This document shows positions 24,901-35,800 of a stretch of 64,000 nucleotides of DNA, one piece after another. Source of the DNA: Paralvinella palmiformis. Its lineage: Eukaryota > Annelida > Polychaeta > Terebellida > Alvinellidae. Position 1 is the first letter of the stretch, and each line of letters begins with the position of its first letter. A program made the position numbers and the translations under genes. Location: contig JAODUP010001137.1 in the NCBI GenBank assembly GCA_025642065.1, positions 1-64,000 of the forward strand. Reading direction: 5' to 3'. The notes below the pieces were generated by a model. That model was not told the DNA's origin and did no database searches. It saw only the letters and a program-made list of their open reading frames with translations.

Positions 24901-27900
24901 AGTAATCAACTCAATACCAATCCCTGATGTACCCCACCTTCACCTTAAATTCTTCACTGTTCCCATGTTTTGTTTTCACCACTGTCCTCACATCATATAT
25001 TGTCATTAATCCTTAGGAGTACTTAACTCCCAGTCCCTCTGTACCTTTCCCTCATCTGTCACCATATCACAGATCTTCTTCATCCCGTCCCCAGCCTGAC
25101 CAACTTTATGAATGATTTCACTCACCAGATGTGTCAGTCTTCCCACTTTTCATCTGACCAGTTGATCTCTTCACCTTCATCTCTGTGATACTCACTCTTG
25201 GGCCTTCATCTATCCAACCTTCTACCATTACATCCCATAGATTTTCTACATTCAGAAGGTTCTCCATGTACTCCTTCCATCTCTTTCTGACCATCTCTGG
25301 CTTTACAACTATGCTTCCAGTGTCATCCCTGAAACAGTTCACTCTAATTACGTCCTGCCTTTCCTTTTCCAAATGTTTTATTATCCTGAACTTAGATCTC
25401 TTCCAGTCCTCCCCATTAAGCTTCTCTCCAAATTTCTTTCTCTTCTGCGACTGCTTTCTTTGCAACCTTCTTTGACATCTGCATCTTCTTCCATAGTAGT
25501 GTCCTTTGCATGGCACCATTCCTTGTACTTTAATCTCTTCTGCCACCATGTCTACTGATGCCTTGACTGCCCCATTGTCCAATCAGACACTAGTTACCTC
25601 CAAGGGTCCTTTATTCACATTCTATAACTTCCTTAGTAGACTTTCAGCCTTCATACCCTTCTTCTGGATTGAGATTTCTCATGTCAGACTTTCATTACAC
25701 CTGGTATACTGTTATTGAGCACTGTGATAAACTGTATGATTGAGAGTTGTGATTCAATTTCAGGTTAGATTAAATCTGTTTTAGATAAAGTGTTATTCAA
25801 TGTTGTTGAATGTTGGCCAGTTCTCTCCATTTACTTAGCATATTCACCCACATGGTTATAATTAAATTAATTCCTGTAATACGACAGTTAAACGCAGAAG
25901 TTAATTCAAATTATATGTATGATTAGAAACTTGAACGACCCTGGTTACCGCAAGCTCTGAAGAACTCGCAGAAGAGTTCTGGAAAAGGCAAGGGTATGGC
26001 AGTGCCACTCAGAGGTATGAAAGAATTAAGATCGTTTCCATCGGTGCATGTGAATTATGTATTTTCAAATTCATGTTGTATTCTTCAGTTAGTTATCATT
26101 ATTATGGAGATGAGAATTCTTTGCTTGGCTAGTTAAAATGTATAACGCATATTGAAGCTGAAATGTTTCAGGGGTGGAATTTCTGGTGCCAGCTCAAGCT
26201 TTTTACTGCATTCTTTGTAAGGAGTTCTCAGGAGATCTGGTCTGTGCAGAAGATCACCTTAAATCTCAACCACATAATGAAAATTACCAGGTACTAGATA
26301 TTCCTTTCTATTTGTGATAATGATAACATTGACTAATAAGGGTAATGGTCAGATTTGGCTTGAACGGAAAAGTTTTTTATGATTATGATTATTGGTTACC
26401 ATTGACTTTTTATCACAAATTTGTCAACAAATAATGATGCCGCCTACTGCTTGGAACTGAAGTCTGGCCATCACTATGGTGGGAAATTACTGTTGCATAT
26501 TGTGATGACACCATAATTAAAACAAAACTGTCCTTACGAGTCAGGTTTCCAGATCAGCAAATTATAATATCGATTTTAAATAGTCATCGCTTAGCTTAGC
26601 GTAGAATGTCACGTGGTTACTGAGAAATGTGCAATGTTCCGCTAGTTTATTCTATTTTATTGCTGTAACATGATTTACACTTTTTCGTTTATCAAACAGA
26701 GTTTTGTTGATGACAACCACTTTTATGAGACGCATTATAACCAAGAAAAGGAAGCAAGCTGTCCATCTATGATAGATGCACTAAAGCACAGTGAGAGTAC
26801 TGTCAATATGGATGATCATCCTGCAATGAAAAACGTTTTGAAGCTGGCACATAAGAACCCATTAGTAGGAAAGAAGTACAGACAGCTTGCGGTCGAAAAT
26901 CAGAAAGAAATTAGGGAAGAAAAGGTAGAGAGAAAGAAGAACGAAGAGCACGTGGTTCAGAAAGATGTGTCTACTGTTATCAAAGGTGGCCCAAAACCTG
27001 TGAACTTCAAATGGAAAGGAAAGATGCCAATCATAGGCAAATCCCCTGCCTACAGGAAGGCAGCTTCTGCTGCCAAGGCAACAGAATGTGATGACAAGAA
27101 GGTCCTGTTCACAGTGAGAAATAAATCCCCAACTCGGGTCAAGTCACAGTCTGCTGGCTGCCAAAACAGTGATACTCAATTAATAAAAGAACGTGCTATC
27201 ACTGCAAGGGACAAAAATCAAGAAGAAAGGGATCCACAAGTTATAGATATGTTTGCAGACTCTGTCAATGATAAAGATGACCAAACCATGACTGTGGATC
27301 TCAAAGATATTGCATTGCCTCCTATGCCACCATCAGCTATCCGTTATGCTCCGAAGGCAAAATTAGTCAGCGATGAAGACTTAAAAAATGTAGAAGTATC
27401 TGATGGTAAGTCCAGTGAAACGCTAAAATGTAGTGACCCCTCAGATGAACATATATCAGAAGTGCAGAAAGATGGGAACGTTCCTGTATCAGAAATACAT
27501 AAAAATGAGAAGGTTCCTGTATCAGAAGTACAGAAAGATGAGAAGGTTCCTGTATCACTGTCAGAAGTACAGAAAGATGAGAAGGTTCCTGCATCAGAAA
27601 TACCGAAAGATGAGAAGGTTCCTGTATCACTGTTACAAGTACAGAAAGATGAGAAGGTTCCTGTATCACTGTCAGAAGTACAGAAAAATGAGAAGGTTCC
27701 TGTATCACTGTTACAAGTACAGAAAGATGAGAAGGTTCCTGTGTCAGAAGTACAGAAAGATGAGAAGGTTCCTGTATCAGAAGTACAGAAAGATGAGAAG
27801 GTTCCTGTATCAGAAGTACAGAAAGATGAGAAGGCTCCTTTATCAGAAGTACAGAAAGATGAGAAGGTTTCTGTATCAGAAGTACAGAAAGATGAGAAGG

Positions 27901-28710
27901 TTCCTGTATCAGAAGTACAGAAAGATGAGAAGGTTCCTGTATCAGAAGTACAGAAAGATGAGAAGGTTTCTGTATCAGAAGTACAGAAAGATGAGAAGGT
28001 TTCTGTATCAGAAGCACAGAAAGATGAGAAGGTTTCTGTATCAGAAGTACAGAAAGATGAAGAGGTTACTGTATATGAAGAAGTCTCAGCACTGAAGGAT
28101 TTGTCAGAAGATTTGTCTTCCGTTGCCTCATGCCCTAGTGTTAGTGTGGATGATTCTGTGGATGTTGAGATCAAGCACAATGATCAAATAGAAAATGGTA
28201 TGTGAAGTCAAACAATATTCACAGAGCAGTAATCTTAGTTTGAAACGATATGTGTGAAGTTCTTTAATTAGTATTTATACCACTTTGAGAATGCTGTCTC
28301 TGTTGAAAAGAGTTTGTTATATAATTTTCCATGTTGAATTACCTGGTGTGTTTATGTGGATGCGTTAAATTTTATAGTAAATGTAGCGGTGTTGTTCATC
28401 TGAGTAGTGAGATATTAGTGAATAACAAAGCCTGCATATTAAAGATTCAGTCCTATCATATCCAGTTGATTTGATTGGTCTTGTAAACGTGATCCGTGCT
28501 CGGACAGGGTTTGGTATATGAAAATGAAATTGATTAAATTAACAAGTTGGCTAGATTAGAAGAAATTGGCTAGAAGCTAGTTTCAAATTATACTGTTGTG
28601 GGCATATGCTATTTTGACTTCATTAATGGTATAAATAAGAAGACTTAAGAGATGACATTATCTTTGCAGATGCTGATCAGTCCTGTGTAGAAAAGATAAC
28701 CAGATTGTGA
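16000..28710 (+). CDS. ZNF318-like: ZNF318-like matrin-type zinc-finger protein, seven exons
   Basis: Exons: 16000-16500, 20709-23345, 23505-23798, 25927-26014, 26172-26290, 26700-28197, 28670-28710 (stop TGA). Phases fit throughout, giving 1,725 aa. The ATG at 16000 (MAFRLRGENKRYV) is preferred; an in-frame ATG at 15952 would add 16 residues. Order: Arg/Gly-rich N-terminus; RS-rich repeats (about residues 245-360); acidic and low-complexity middle; a coiled-coil-like helix near residues 955-1000 (LEKWQNRLNLLEKELVRLRR); then two U1/matrin-type C2H2 fingers. Both fingers fit C-x2-C-x12-H-x5-H, the first beginning HWCKQC near residue 1120, the second FYCILC near 1186. The finger pair, its spacing and the EFLVP lead-in match ZNF318. 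After them comes an 11-residue tandem repeat. Vertebrate ZNF318 is nuclear and linked to androgen-receptor control and to IgD expression; here a nuclear RNA/transcription role is inferred. If the 28198 donor is not used, translation stops at 28203-28205. AATAAA at 28945-28950 fits the last exon. Confidence 0.88.
16531..17230. mobile_element. AATTCC-rich MITE-like element (outer)
   Basis: Begins TGGGGTCAATTCCATTTGG and ends with sequence dense in AATTCC/GGAATT (about 17148-17215). The ends are roughly inverted. A related AATTCC-rich block lies at 20020-20125. It is interrupted by the hAT-like element at 16608-17008. Confidence 0.5.
16608..17008. mobile_element. hAT-like non-autonomous element nested in the outer MITE
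   Basis: Terminal inverted repeats of about 36 bp share the core TCGCCACCTGAG near each end. The identical 9-mer CAGTTCAAA lies at 16599-16607 and 17009-17017, a target duplication close to the 8 bp made by hAT transposases. No transposase coding was seen. Confidence 0.65.
17621..17807 (-). mobile_element. tRNA-derived SINE, copy B, with 14-bp target duplication
   Basis: Same family as the copy at 10921-11110: A-box-like and B-box-like parts read on - from the right end, with a body ending in GATGATTGG at the left. Flanked by ACATTATCTGAGGA (17607-17620) and ACATTATTTGAGGA (17808-17821), one mismatch. More diverged than the other two copies. Confidence 0.8.
18641..19063. mobile_element. MITE with 40-bp terminal inverted repeats
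   Basis: The left end (18641-18680) and the reverse complement of the right end (19024-19063) match at 36 of 40 positions, including AAGGTCC, AGCACTCAATGTGCATGC. There is no reading frame of note between them. The superfamily is unclear. Confidence 0.75.
20020..20125. repeat. AATTCC-rich element, second copy
   Basis: Many AATTCC and GGAATT hexamers in both orientations, ending GAATTGACCCCAAT. This is the inverse of the start of the element at 16531. Confidence 0.5.
20940..21290 (+). repeat. 24-bp coding RS repeat in the ZNF318-like gene
   Basis: Tandem units of about 24 bp, AGGCGTACAAGAAGTAGAAG plus four bases, encode RRTRSRSR. Two units lie near 20970-21020 and about eight near 21100-21270. 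Each block is followed by a copy of a non-repeat tail (SPKKHFF or SPKKHLF), so the whole block was also duplicated. RS repeats are typical of proteins working with splicing factors. Confidence 0.9.
23799..25926 (+). other. ZNF318-like intron 3
   Basis: Contains the antisense LINE fragment at 24100-25720. The flanks are AT-rich with nothing recognised. Confidence 0.7.
24100..25720 (-). mobile_element. Degraded antisense LINE pol fragment
   Basis: Read on -, 25582-25118 gives an open stretch with VNCFRDDTGSIVVKPEMV and RKRWKEYMENLLNVEN, the linker between endonuclease and reverse transcriptase of a common non-LTR family. Further along are SFKLKGKVYVTCVRSAMVY with SKTWAI, and then GRGRPRMTWNHVVEKDIRTW near 24240-24180, the C-terminal part. 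The catalytic core between them is missing or scrambled, with many stops. It is more GC-rich than its surroundings, which suggests a younger insertion than the intron. Confidence 0.8.
27457..28074 (+). repeat. Coding 33-bp minisatellite in the ZNF318-like gene
   Basis: About 18 tandem units of 33 bp (some 39 bp) encode variants of SEVQKDEKVPV; the longer ones add SL. It sits in the large 3' exon, residues about 1466-1671. Unit lengths stay multiples of three, so the frame is preserved. The antisense strand is also open because stops are absent from the unit. Confidence 0.95.
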
Positions 28711-31049
28711 TGAATATGCTTTGCTGATTTGCTAACTTTACAATAACAGATGAAAATATTACTCAATTTTCTCAATGGAAGCTTCAAATGGGCACTTCTT
28801 GGTTTGATAACCAATAGCAGGATCAACCTGTGGATGAGATCACTGAACATTATGTCAAATCCGAGAGTAATTCATCACAAATAGTCCTATTGTGGGTTAC
28901 CATTTTTGAGTAAGGCTGTTGTATGTTTTCAAATGCGTGGTTGTAATAAAGATGGTAGTTGTTTAATGATGGTGTGAAATATTCATGGTACGAGATTAGT
29001 TTCTAGTAATTGTTGTAGTCTTACCGATGAAGTTCTTTTAATACATATGATGTTCCGGTTGATCGCGATGTTATTGTTGTTTTGCACAGACAGACAGACA
29101 CACACACAGACACAAAGTAGGCTTTAAATACTTTTTCTTAGTACAGCATCTTCTCCTGCTATGATCCATTACAACAAATAGGAGTATACTTCAATTTTAC
29201 TACATATTTAATGTGTTTTATTTCCCACCCAGTAAGAATCAAATTTCTTACACATCTAAAGATATCTACCCGTACATTTTTATATGTGACTAAATATTTC
29301 CTTACTTTTCTCAAGCCAGATAGTGATCTACAGTTTACCTAACTATGATTACTTTTAAGTAATTCCTTCTCATTTCTCCCTAGCACTCACCTTGTCCATC
29401 AGTATCAAATCAGTGATAACCTGTAACCAGACCAATGTATTGAAGTTTACAGAAACCATGGCTTTTCATTAGAAATGGGAGAAAATACAAGTTCCCTTTT
29501 CATTAGAAATGCAATGCTTTTAGAAATTGTTGTTTTATGTGAAAAACCCAGAAATGTCCCTGCTTTATATGTTTGAATCCCTTTGTTAAATACTTTTGTT
29601 GGTGCTTGTTAATGAATATTTTATTATTTTAATGCTTATCAGTGAGTTTAATAACAGATAGTCCCTACTGGTGTGAGAGATTTATATCACCTAAGGCCTA
29701 CACCTATCAAGGAATTTTTCTTTCAGCATATTTATTAACGTAACCAGTAGTAAATTACATTTATGTTCTAGTTCTCAAATTATACCATGTTAGAGAGCAG
29801 TTATAAGGAAGTGTTTTCTCCACAGGAATTCCTGTTGTTTTCAAGAAATGTTTTGTGAATGTAAAAACATCTGAAAACTAGAGTTCCTGAGTGCATTGCT
29901 TCATTTATATGGAAACAGACATTTAGTTCTTGTGGGATATTTTTCCGTTTCTGTGTTTCACTGTCAACAGTGCCAGCATGTTATTCCATACAGGTATACT
30001 GCCAGTACTTATGATGTCTCATACATTACTTTCATATCCAGTCATCTTATGTACACGATGATAACTACATTTAGTGATGACTGAAATGTTTCTGCAATAT
30101 GGATCACTTTTATTTTCAAACAAAAGCATTTTTTATTTTGTTCGGTGGGAAATTGTCATGGTAACACTGTCCTGCCAACAAAATCTGGACATATTATGTT
30201 TCAAAGAAACATTTACCAGATGCTTTTTGAAAAAACAGTTGGTCATTTTTAGAAGAAGATTTCTAGTGTATGGCATCAGAAATACATCTGTGTACTGAGG
30301 TAAGTAACATTGACGAATTACACAACGTTTTTAAAGGTACAGCTTGCAATTAGTAATCGTCTCTTCTTCATGTCTGTTTTTATGGTACCATGACATAGTA
30401 AATTTTATTCGACGGTTAGAACTGATTATTTAAAACAGATGTGTGTGTAAATGCTAAATTTTCTTGAATCAAGATAGGAATACAAGAAAAAAGCAACTGG
30501 GGAATACAGAACTCTAGCAGTTTATAAATATGAATGCTTGGCGAGCATCACTCCCGATACCTGAACCACTGTCATACTTGACATCAAGTTTGGCAGTGAT
30601 TTCTTTCACCTTTAGTGCCAGATTACAATAAAGTTAATACAACAATGTTGTTTTGTTTTAATGTCATTTATTGGAATCATGATAATCCCCAAATAGAAGG
30701 TTGACTCAAAATAAAGATGAGTTTACGTAAAATCAACCTAATAATGAGTTGATCCATTTTAATGATCAAACAATTACCGGTAGCTAATAATATATAGGTA
30801 GTCGTGGTAGTTTATATTTTATTACAAATTGTGAATTTTAAATCTGCAGTTTACACGTAGATCCATTTTAGGAAATATCAGATAGATGTAAGATGCTGAT
30901 GGTTTTTATTAATCATTTGGACAGTGTCCACCGAGAGCTATTTTATCACGTGCCATCTGTTCTATGTTAATTGATATTTGTTTTGGTTTGATCAATCTGT
31001 CATCACAAAATGGTGTATCTTTTTGACAATATATTTAAAAGCACTAGAT

Positions 31050-31382
31050 ATTTGCTTCTCTGGTCTGGTCAGATACTATCGCAGGTGCCTGTGTCTAGGC
31101 TCAAGTGATATGGTGATTGTTCATTTAATGTACCCTCCCCCCCCACTTTGTGGAATAGGTTGCCAGCAGATAATAGAAATGTGTTGTCCCTCGAAAATTT
31201 TAAATCAGTTCTAAAAACACCTGTTCAAGGTTGCTTTCACAGATAAATAATAATTATCTTTTAAATCTCTTATATTTTTATTTTATTTAGGGTAATAATA
31301 TTATATTACATATTATTTGTACAGTGCCTTTGAATGGCTCCTGGATAGTAAAGGTGCTTTATTAAATATACATTATTATTAG
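31050..31382 (+). mobile_element. 5'-truncated LINE, C-terminus and 3' tail
   Basis: Translation near 31130-31230 gives LWNRLPADNRNVLSLENFKS, then VLKTPVQGC, the end typical of many LINE reverse transcriptases. It is followed by the tail (GTGCCTTTGAATGGCTCCTG, then a run of ATTATT) that is also present at 9990-10096. Confidence 0.7.
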
Positions 31383-31499
31383 ACATGTAAAGAGAGTGAT
31401 CTTAATTTAGTTCATATCTAGAACATTATTCCTTATTCGTAATTAAATTTAATGTGACCTTGGACACTATCAAAGGACTCGTGTACAGAAATGTTATGT

Positions 31500-31715
31500 T
31501 CACCAACTCCAAGCACTTGCTTAATTTAGTGAGCTTGCCTTGGTCTCTATTTGAACAGGTTGAGTGGAGTTAGTTAGCCTTGGCACTGGTCACATATGGC
31601 AGAGGGGTGACACCCTAGAGAAATATCAGCCCTAGGTAGGAGTTTGATTCGAATCCACAACCTGGAGGCGTGTACAGAGCAATGCTCCAACCACTTCACC
31701 ACTGAACAGGATATT
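31500..31715 (-). mobile_element. tRNA-derived SINE-like element (second family)
   Basis: On -, an A-box-like AGTGGTGAAGTGGTTGGAGC (near 31692-31673) is followed by a B-box-like GTGGATTCGAATC (near 31658-31646). The body lies to the left and resembles pieces at 51715-51845 and 6430-6565. No target duplication was identified. Confidence 0.55.
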
Positions 31716-32836
31716 TATTAACTTACACATACCAGGGATGGGTACACAAAACAACTTCTATTTATTTTTCTCAAAACAGTAATCAGATATTCAGTGTAGC
31801 TAAACTTCAAAACATGCAATGAATATTTATTGATTTATTGTGTCAATGAAGTAATAATTCAAATGCTACTATACATAATGTATATAATTTCATCTAAGAT
31901 AAAGAACAAATATTATGATTGGAAAGCACTACCAATGGTTTTCCCGACATGTCACTTATGGTTTTCCATATACCCCCCATTTCAAACATATCCAATTAAA
32001 ACTGACTGATAAAATGACATACTTCTAAATTGTTGATAGAGTTGTATCATCCTCCCCTAATCAACACATGCAATACAGAATGGAAGTGAGCCGAAAGTCG
32101 GCTTAAAGTTATCGGTATTCTGGACATACAGATCTTGATCAGAATTGTTAAGTACATAATAAATAACTGTCGCAAAAAGGTTAATTATTCTACTCGTTTA
32201 ATTAATGCATGATACATGAATATGGTAAATGGAAGCTGACCAGTAAAAGCTAATGTGACAACAATAGCTTATTCATTCATTCATTCATTAAACTATAACG
32301 CTATTAGTTTCAGTCTGCAGTGAAAGGAAGTCTGACCACATACTACAAAATTTTACGAATGCAGTTATGGGTTTATAGATGGAAGTAGTTCATGATCATA
32401 TGTTGGATACATCTGTGCAGTGGAAAATATAATTTTTGATGGTGAAGCTTCGGAAAAGTTTGGTCCCAAAACGTAGGAAAAATGTGCTACAACACACTTT
32501 ATCAACCAGTAGAGGATATTGCCTTGTTTTATGTTTGAATGATTTGTTCTCATTAAGCAGACAACTGTAATTTTGAAAGATAATAAAATTTCTAATGTTT
32601 ATAATCTAGGCACACTGTATGTCACCTAGTTGGTGTAATTCTTGATTACATTGGTTCAATATAAAATACAGCTAACCCAAACAACAAACACTAGTAATGT
32701 AATCGTAATACCGATTTCACACGTATTCTCTATACACATCAGACATGCAGAGTGAACATAACATACATGGATATGAATATATAACTGTGCTTCAATCTGA
32801 GTGAAATGTGCGAGGATTGGCCTAGTTAGGCCATAG

Positions 32837-35800
32837 TCACTGAACTGTGAGAGCAGCTGAAGCGTAACTGACTGAAGAATCTTTCATGGCACGGCACTGG
32901 CCTGACTGTGCATACTTGTTGAACTTCACTGAGAATTTATACCCGTTTCCATTCTGACGCAGGCAAGCTATGGACTAGAAATGAAAGACCAAGTAAGTTA
33001 CAGAGCATATCATTCAGTCATCAGAGTAAGACTTGTCTCTAACAGTCACAATAAAGGCTACCTATATTTAAAGGCCATCTATGGCAATCCAATAGATCTG
33101 AAGCATATTTTACCCTTTATTAAACCAAAATTGTTTTTATTCTTATTTATACACTTCATAGAAAGCATGCATTTCTTGAATTTACCACCATTTCTACCAA
33201 AACAATTAGCTGCAACTTTTCTGTCCACTGATTCCTAACTCATTATTACCTATAAATTTTACACATTTCATACTGGTCTCATATCGGCAAAAAATTACAT
33301 ACTGAAATTTTCTTTTTAAACTGACAAAGACTGTTTTTTGTTGCTCAGTTAAATAAGATAGTTACAAGATCCACTTCAAAACAAGAGACCTTGAACATTT
33401 TCTAAACTTTTGCAGATGCAAACATTCCTAAAAGTAACGACAGTTGTTATTAATGACATTATTACGTTGGATGCTATCATTGTTAGTCTTATTTTTTCTC
33501 CATTCTGTTGGACAATAATACTGATACATGTATATTTACCATCGCTACTCCAGTTTATGCATTGAATAATTGCATCTATACATCATTATCTTGAAGGTAG
33601 TAAACTAGTAAAACTACAAGAAATAAACTTCCAATTTTTAAAACAAGAGATTTCTACTTCACTAATTATCTCCGTTTTGTTTGTGATCAATCGTTTAATT
33701 GCCATAATATTCTTGTGTAATGCTCCGTTACCAATTCCAACTTACATTAAGAAGCACTCCAATAGGATGTCGGCCACAAATAGTATTCTGATACTTTCTC
33801 AAGTAATCTGTGAAGGCTGTAGGATCCAATGATTCAATCAGCTCCATACCCTAATTAGGATAAACACGATATCTTACAATGAAATGATTAGTTCTATGCA
33901 ACCAAACTGAACGAATACTCAGCTAAGATAATTTCGAGTGCAAATAATTAGATGTATTGTTTAATTTTACTCTGTTATTCTTTGCTCTTTAGTGAATACA
34001 ATAGCGTAAACAGAACAAGAAGTGCAGTGTTAAACAGTTCATTCAAAAATAAAGAAAACTGCACCATTTTGTCAAGCTTTTCAATTGACTGCCAGATTTC
34101 TCCACACGACTTGTCATAGTAGGTGTACCTGAATCTCTGACCTAAAATAATTTGTATTGGTTATGTCGACAGTTCGTTATACAAAGTGATGAACAAGAAA
34201 TGAGATCCATTGAGTGAATAAAGTCTTGATTACCAGCTAGAATGCTGTATTGAATCATTTGGTTAAAACAGGTATTGTAATCCTGATCTGCATTTCAGTG
34301 ATTCAACACTAAACTTACCCCAGTGACAGAAATCTGATGAGATGACAAAGAGATTTTCTGGATCTGCTAAGTACTTGGCAAATATACTGCCATACATTTG
34401 TTCCTTTTCCACTGATAAAGAACCTACCAGTATAGGCACTATGGTGAAATGACCTTGCCGGCTGTAAGTACAAAACATCACAATAATGATCTTTCTCACG
34501 CGTCATTTAGTTTATGTAATGAATAATATTTTCCTTTGCTATAAATATCAGAGTTTTTTTGTATTATAGTATGCCTACCTTTCCATCACCTTGGCAATGT
34601 AAGGCAAATGCATTTCAATGCTGTGTTCATCTTCATCTGTTTGTACACTCATTGTTTCAAACTGACCAGTTCTTTGCAACTCGCTGTATACTAATTGGGA
34701 ATTAAACAGATGAATTGTCAGTAAGGAAATATTTGTATTACTTATTTTATCAAGTATTTACCAAAAATAATCATTCGGTCAGTCAGACAGAAAAAAGGGT
34801 CATAATATTAAGCCACACAAGATTAAAAACCAAGTTGGGCATATACAACATCTATATGAGAATGTTGTAGGAAATTGAAACATTAAAAACAATTATGAAG
34901 GGATTAGTTCATTACTATTCTTAGATCAGAAAAATATCTCATTTCATCATTAAAAAAAATTGTGTTAAAAATATCAGAATACAAAGGAGGGGGATTAATG
35001 ATTTATGACAACTTTTGTGCACATGGTAGGCTAAATGGACAACATGCAAAAAGTACTGTACTTAAAAAGTACAATATGGCAGCACTGATATACATTACAA
35101 AATCAAAGATCCTGATTGACGGCTACTATAATTTTCTCATTATTGGGTAGTCATTACTGAATGGTAACAGTTCAGTGAGCACCTTATAGGCTGCTGCCAG
35201 ATGTCACACAAACAGTAAATATTATTTGATGATCCATGACATAACATGTTTATTAATTTTTTTCCAGTACCGAAATATCTAAGATACTGAGTTTGTGTAA
35301 TACACAGACCATCGGATAAAGTTGAAGAGATCTGTCTAAATAATTTAACATCTAATTATTTACTGCTGATATTGATATAACATTGTACATATACCTTGCT
35401 GATCAATGAAGAGATCATATAAAGGTGTTTCATATCTGTCAACAGATGACAGAGTACAACTCGAGAGGCGAACATGATGAGATGGTCCTAATATGAAAAC
35501 TCGCCGGCTGCAGAATAAAAGGAGAATGACTATTATTTACATAGATCACTAATATAATAGCAAATAGGGAAACAAGGAAAACCGAGAAGGATTCCTTTTT
35601 CCTAATGCAAATTCTGGATGAGGAAAGGACTTACACTCTAGTAGGATCAACTTGTCTGTAGGCATGTCCACCACAAGCACCACAATAGTAATATCCGGCA
35701 TGTCTGAAATGATGACATAATCTAGATTAGTTTGATCAGTATAATAAAATAAACAAAACTATACAGCTACAATCGTATATCTGAGATCAGCGACCTTCTC

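Larger units (their letters stand above)
28711..32836. other. Convergent spacer between the ZNF318-like gene and MEMO1
   Basis: Starts with the ZNF318-like 3' UTR (AATAAA at 28945-28950) and ends with the MEMO1 3' UTR on -. Candidate MEMO1 poly(A) signals on - are at 31761-31766 and 31826-31831. It also holds a CAGA/CA microsatellite (about 29085-29115), a truncated LINE (31050-31382) and an old SINE (31500-31715). The short reading frames at 29.9-31.2 kb look like chance. Confidence 0.5.

Noticed and set aside
26670..26699. Met start before the large 3' exon of the ZNF318-like gene
   Set aside because: These bases are the polypyrimidine tract and acceptor of the intron; the exon starts at 26700 in phase with the zinc-finger exon.
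27344..28180. Long open frames on - and in a second + frame through the 33-bp repeat
   Set aside because: They exist because the repeat unit has no stop in those frames; the ZNF318-like frame has splice sites, phase and homology.
28198..28205. ZNF318-like stop at TGA 28203-28205
   Set aside because: Possible, but the GTATGT donor at 28198 and a phase-matched acceptor at 28669 with a short terminal exon and AATAAA at 28945 fit better.
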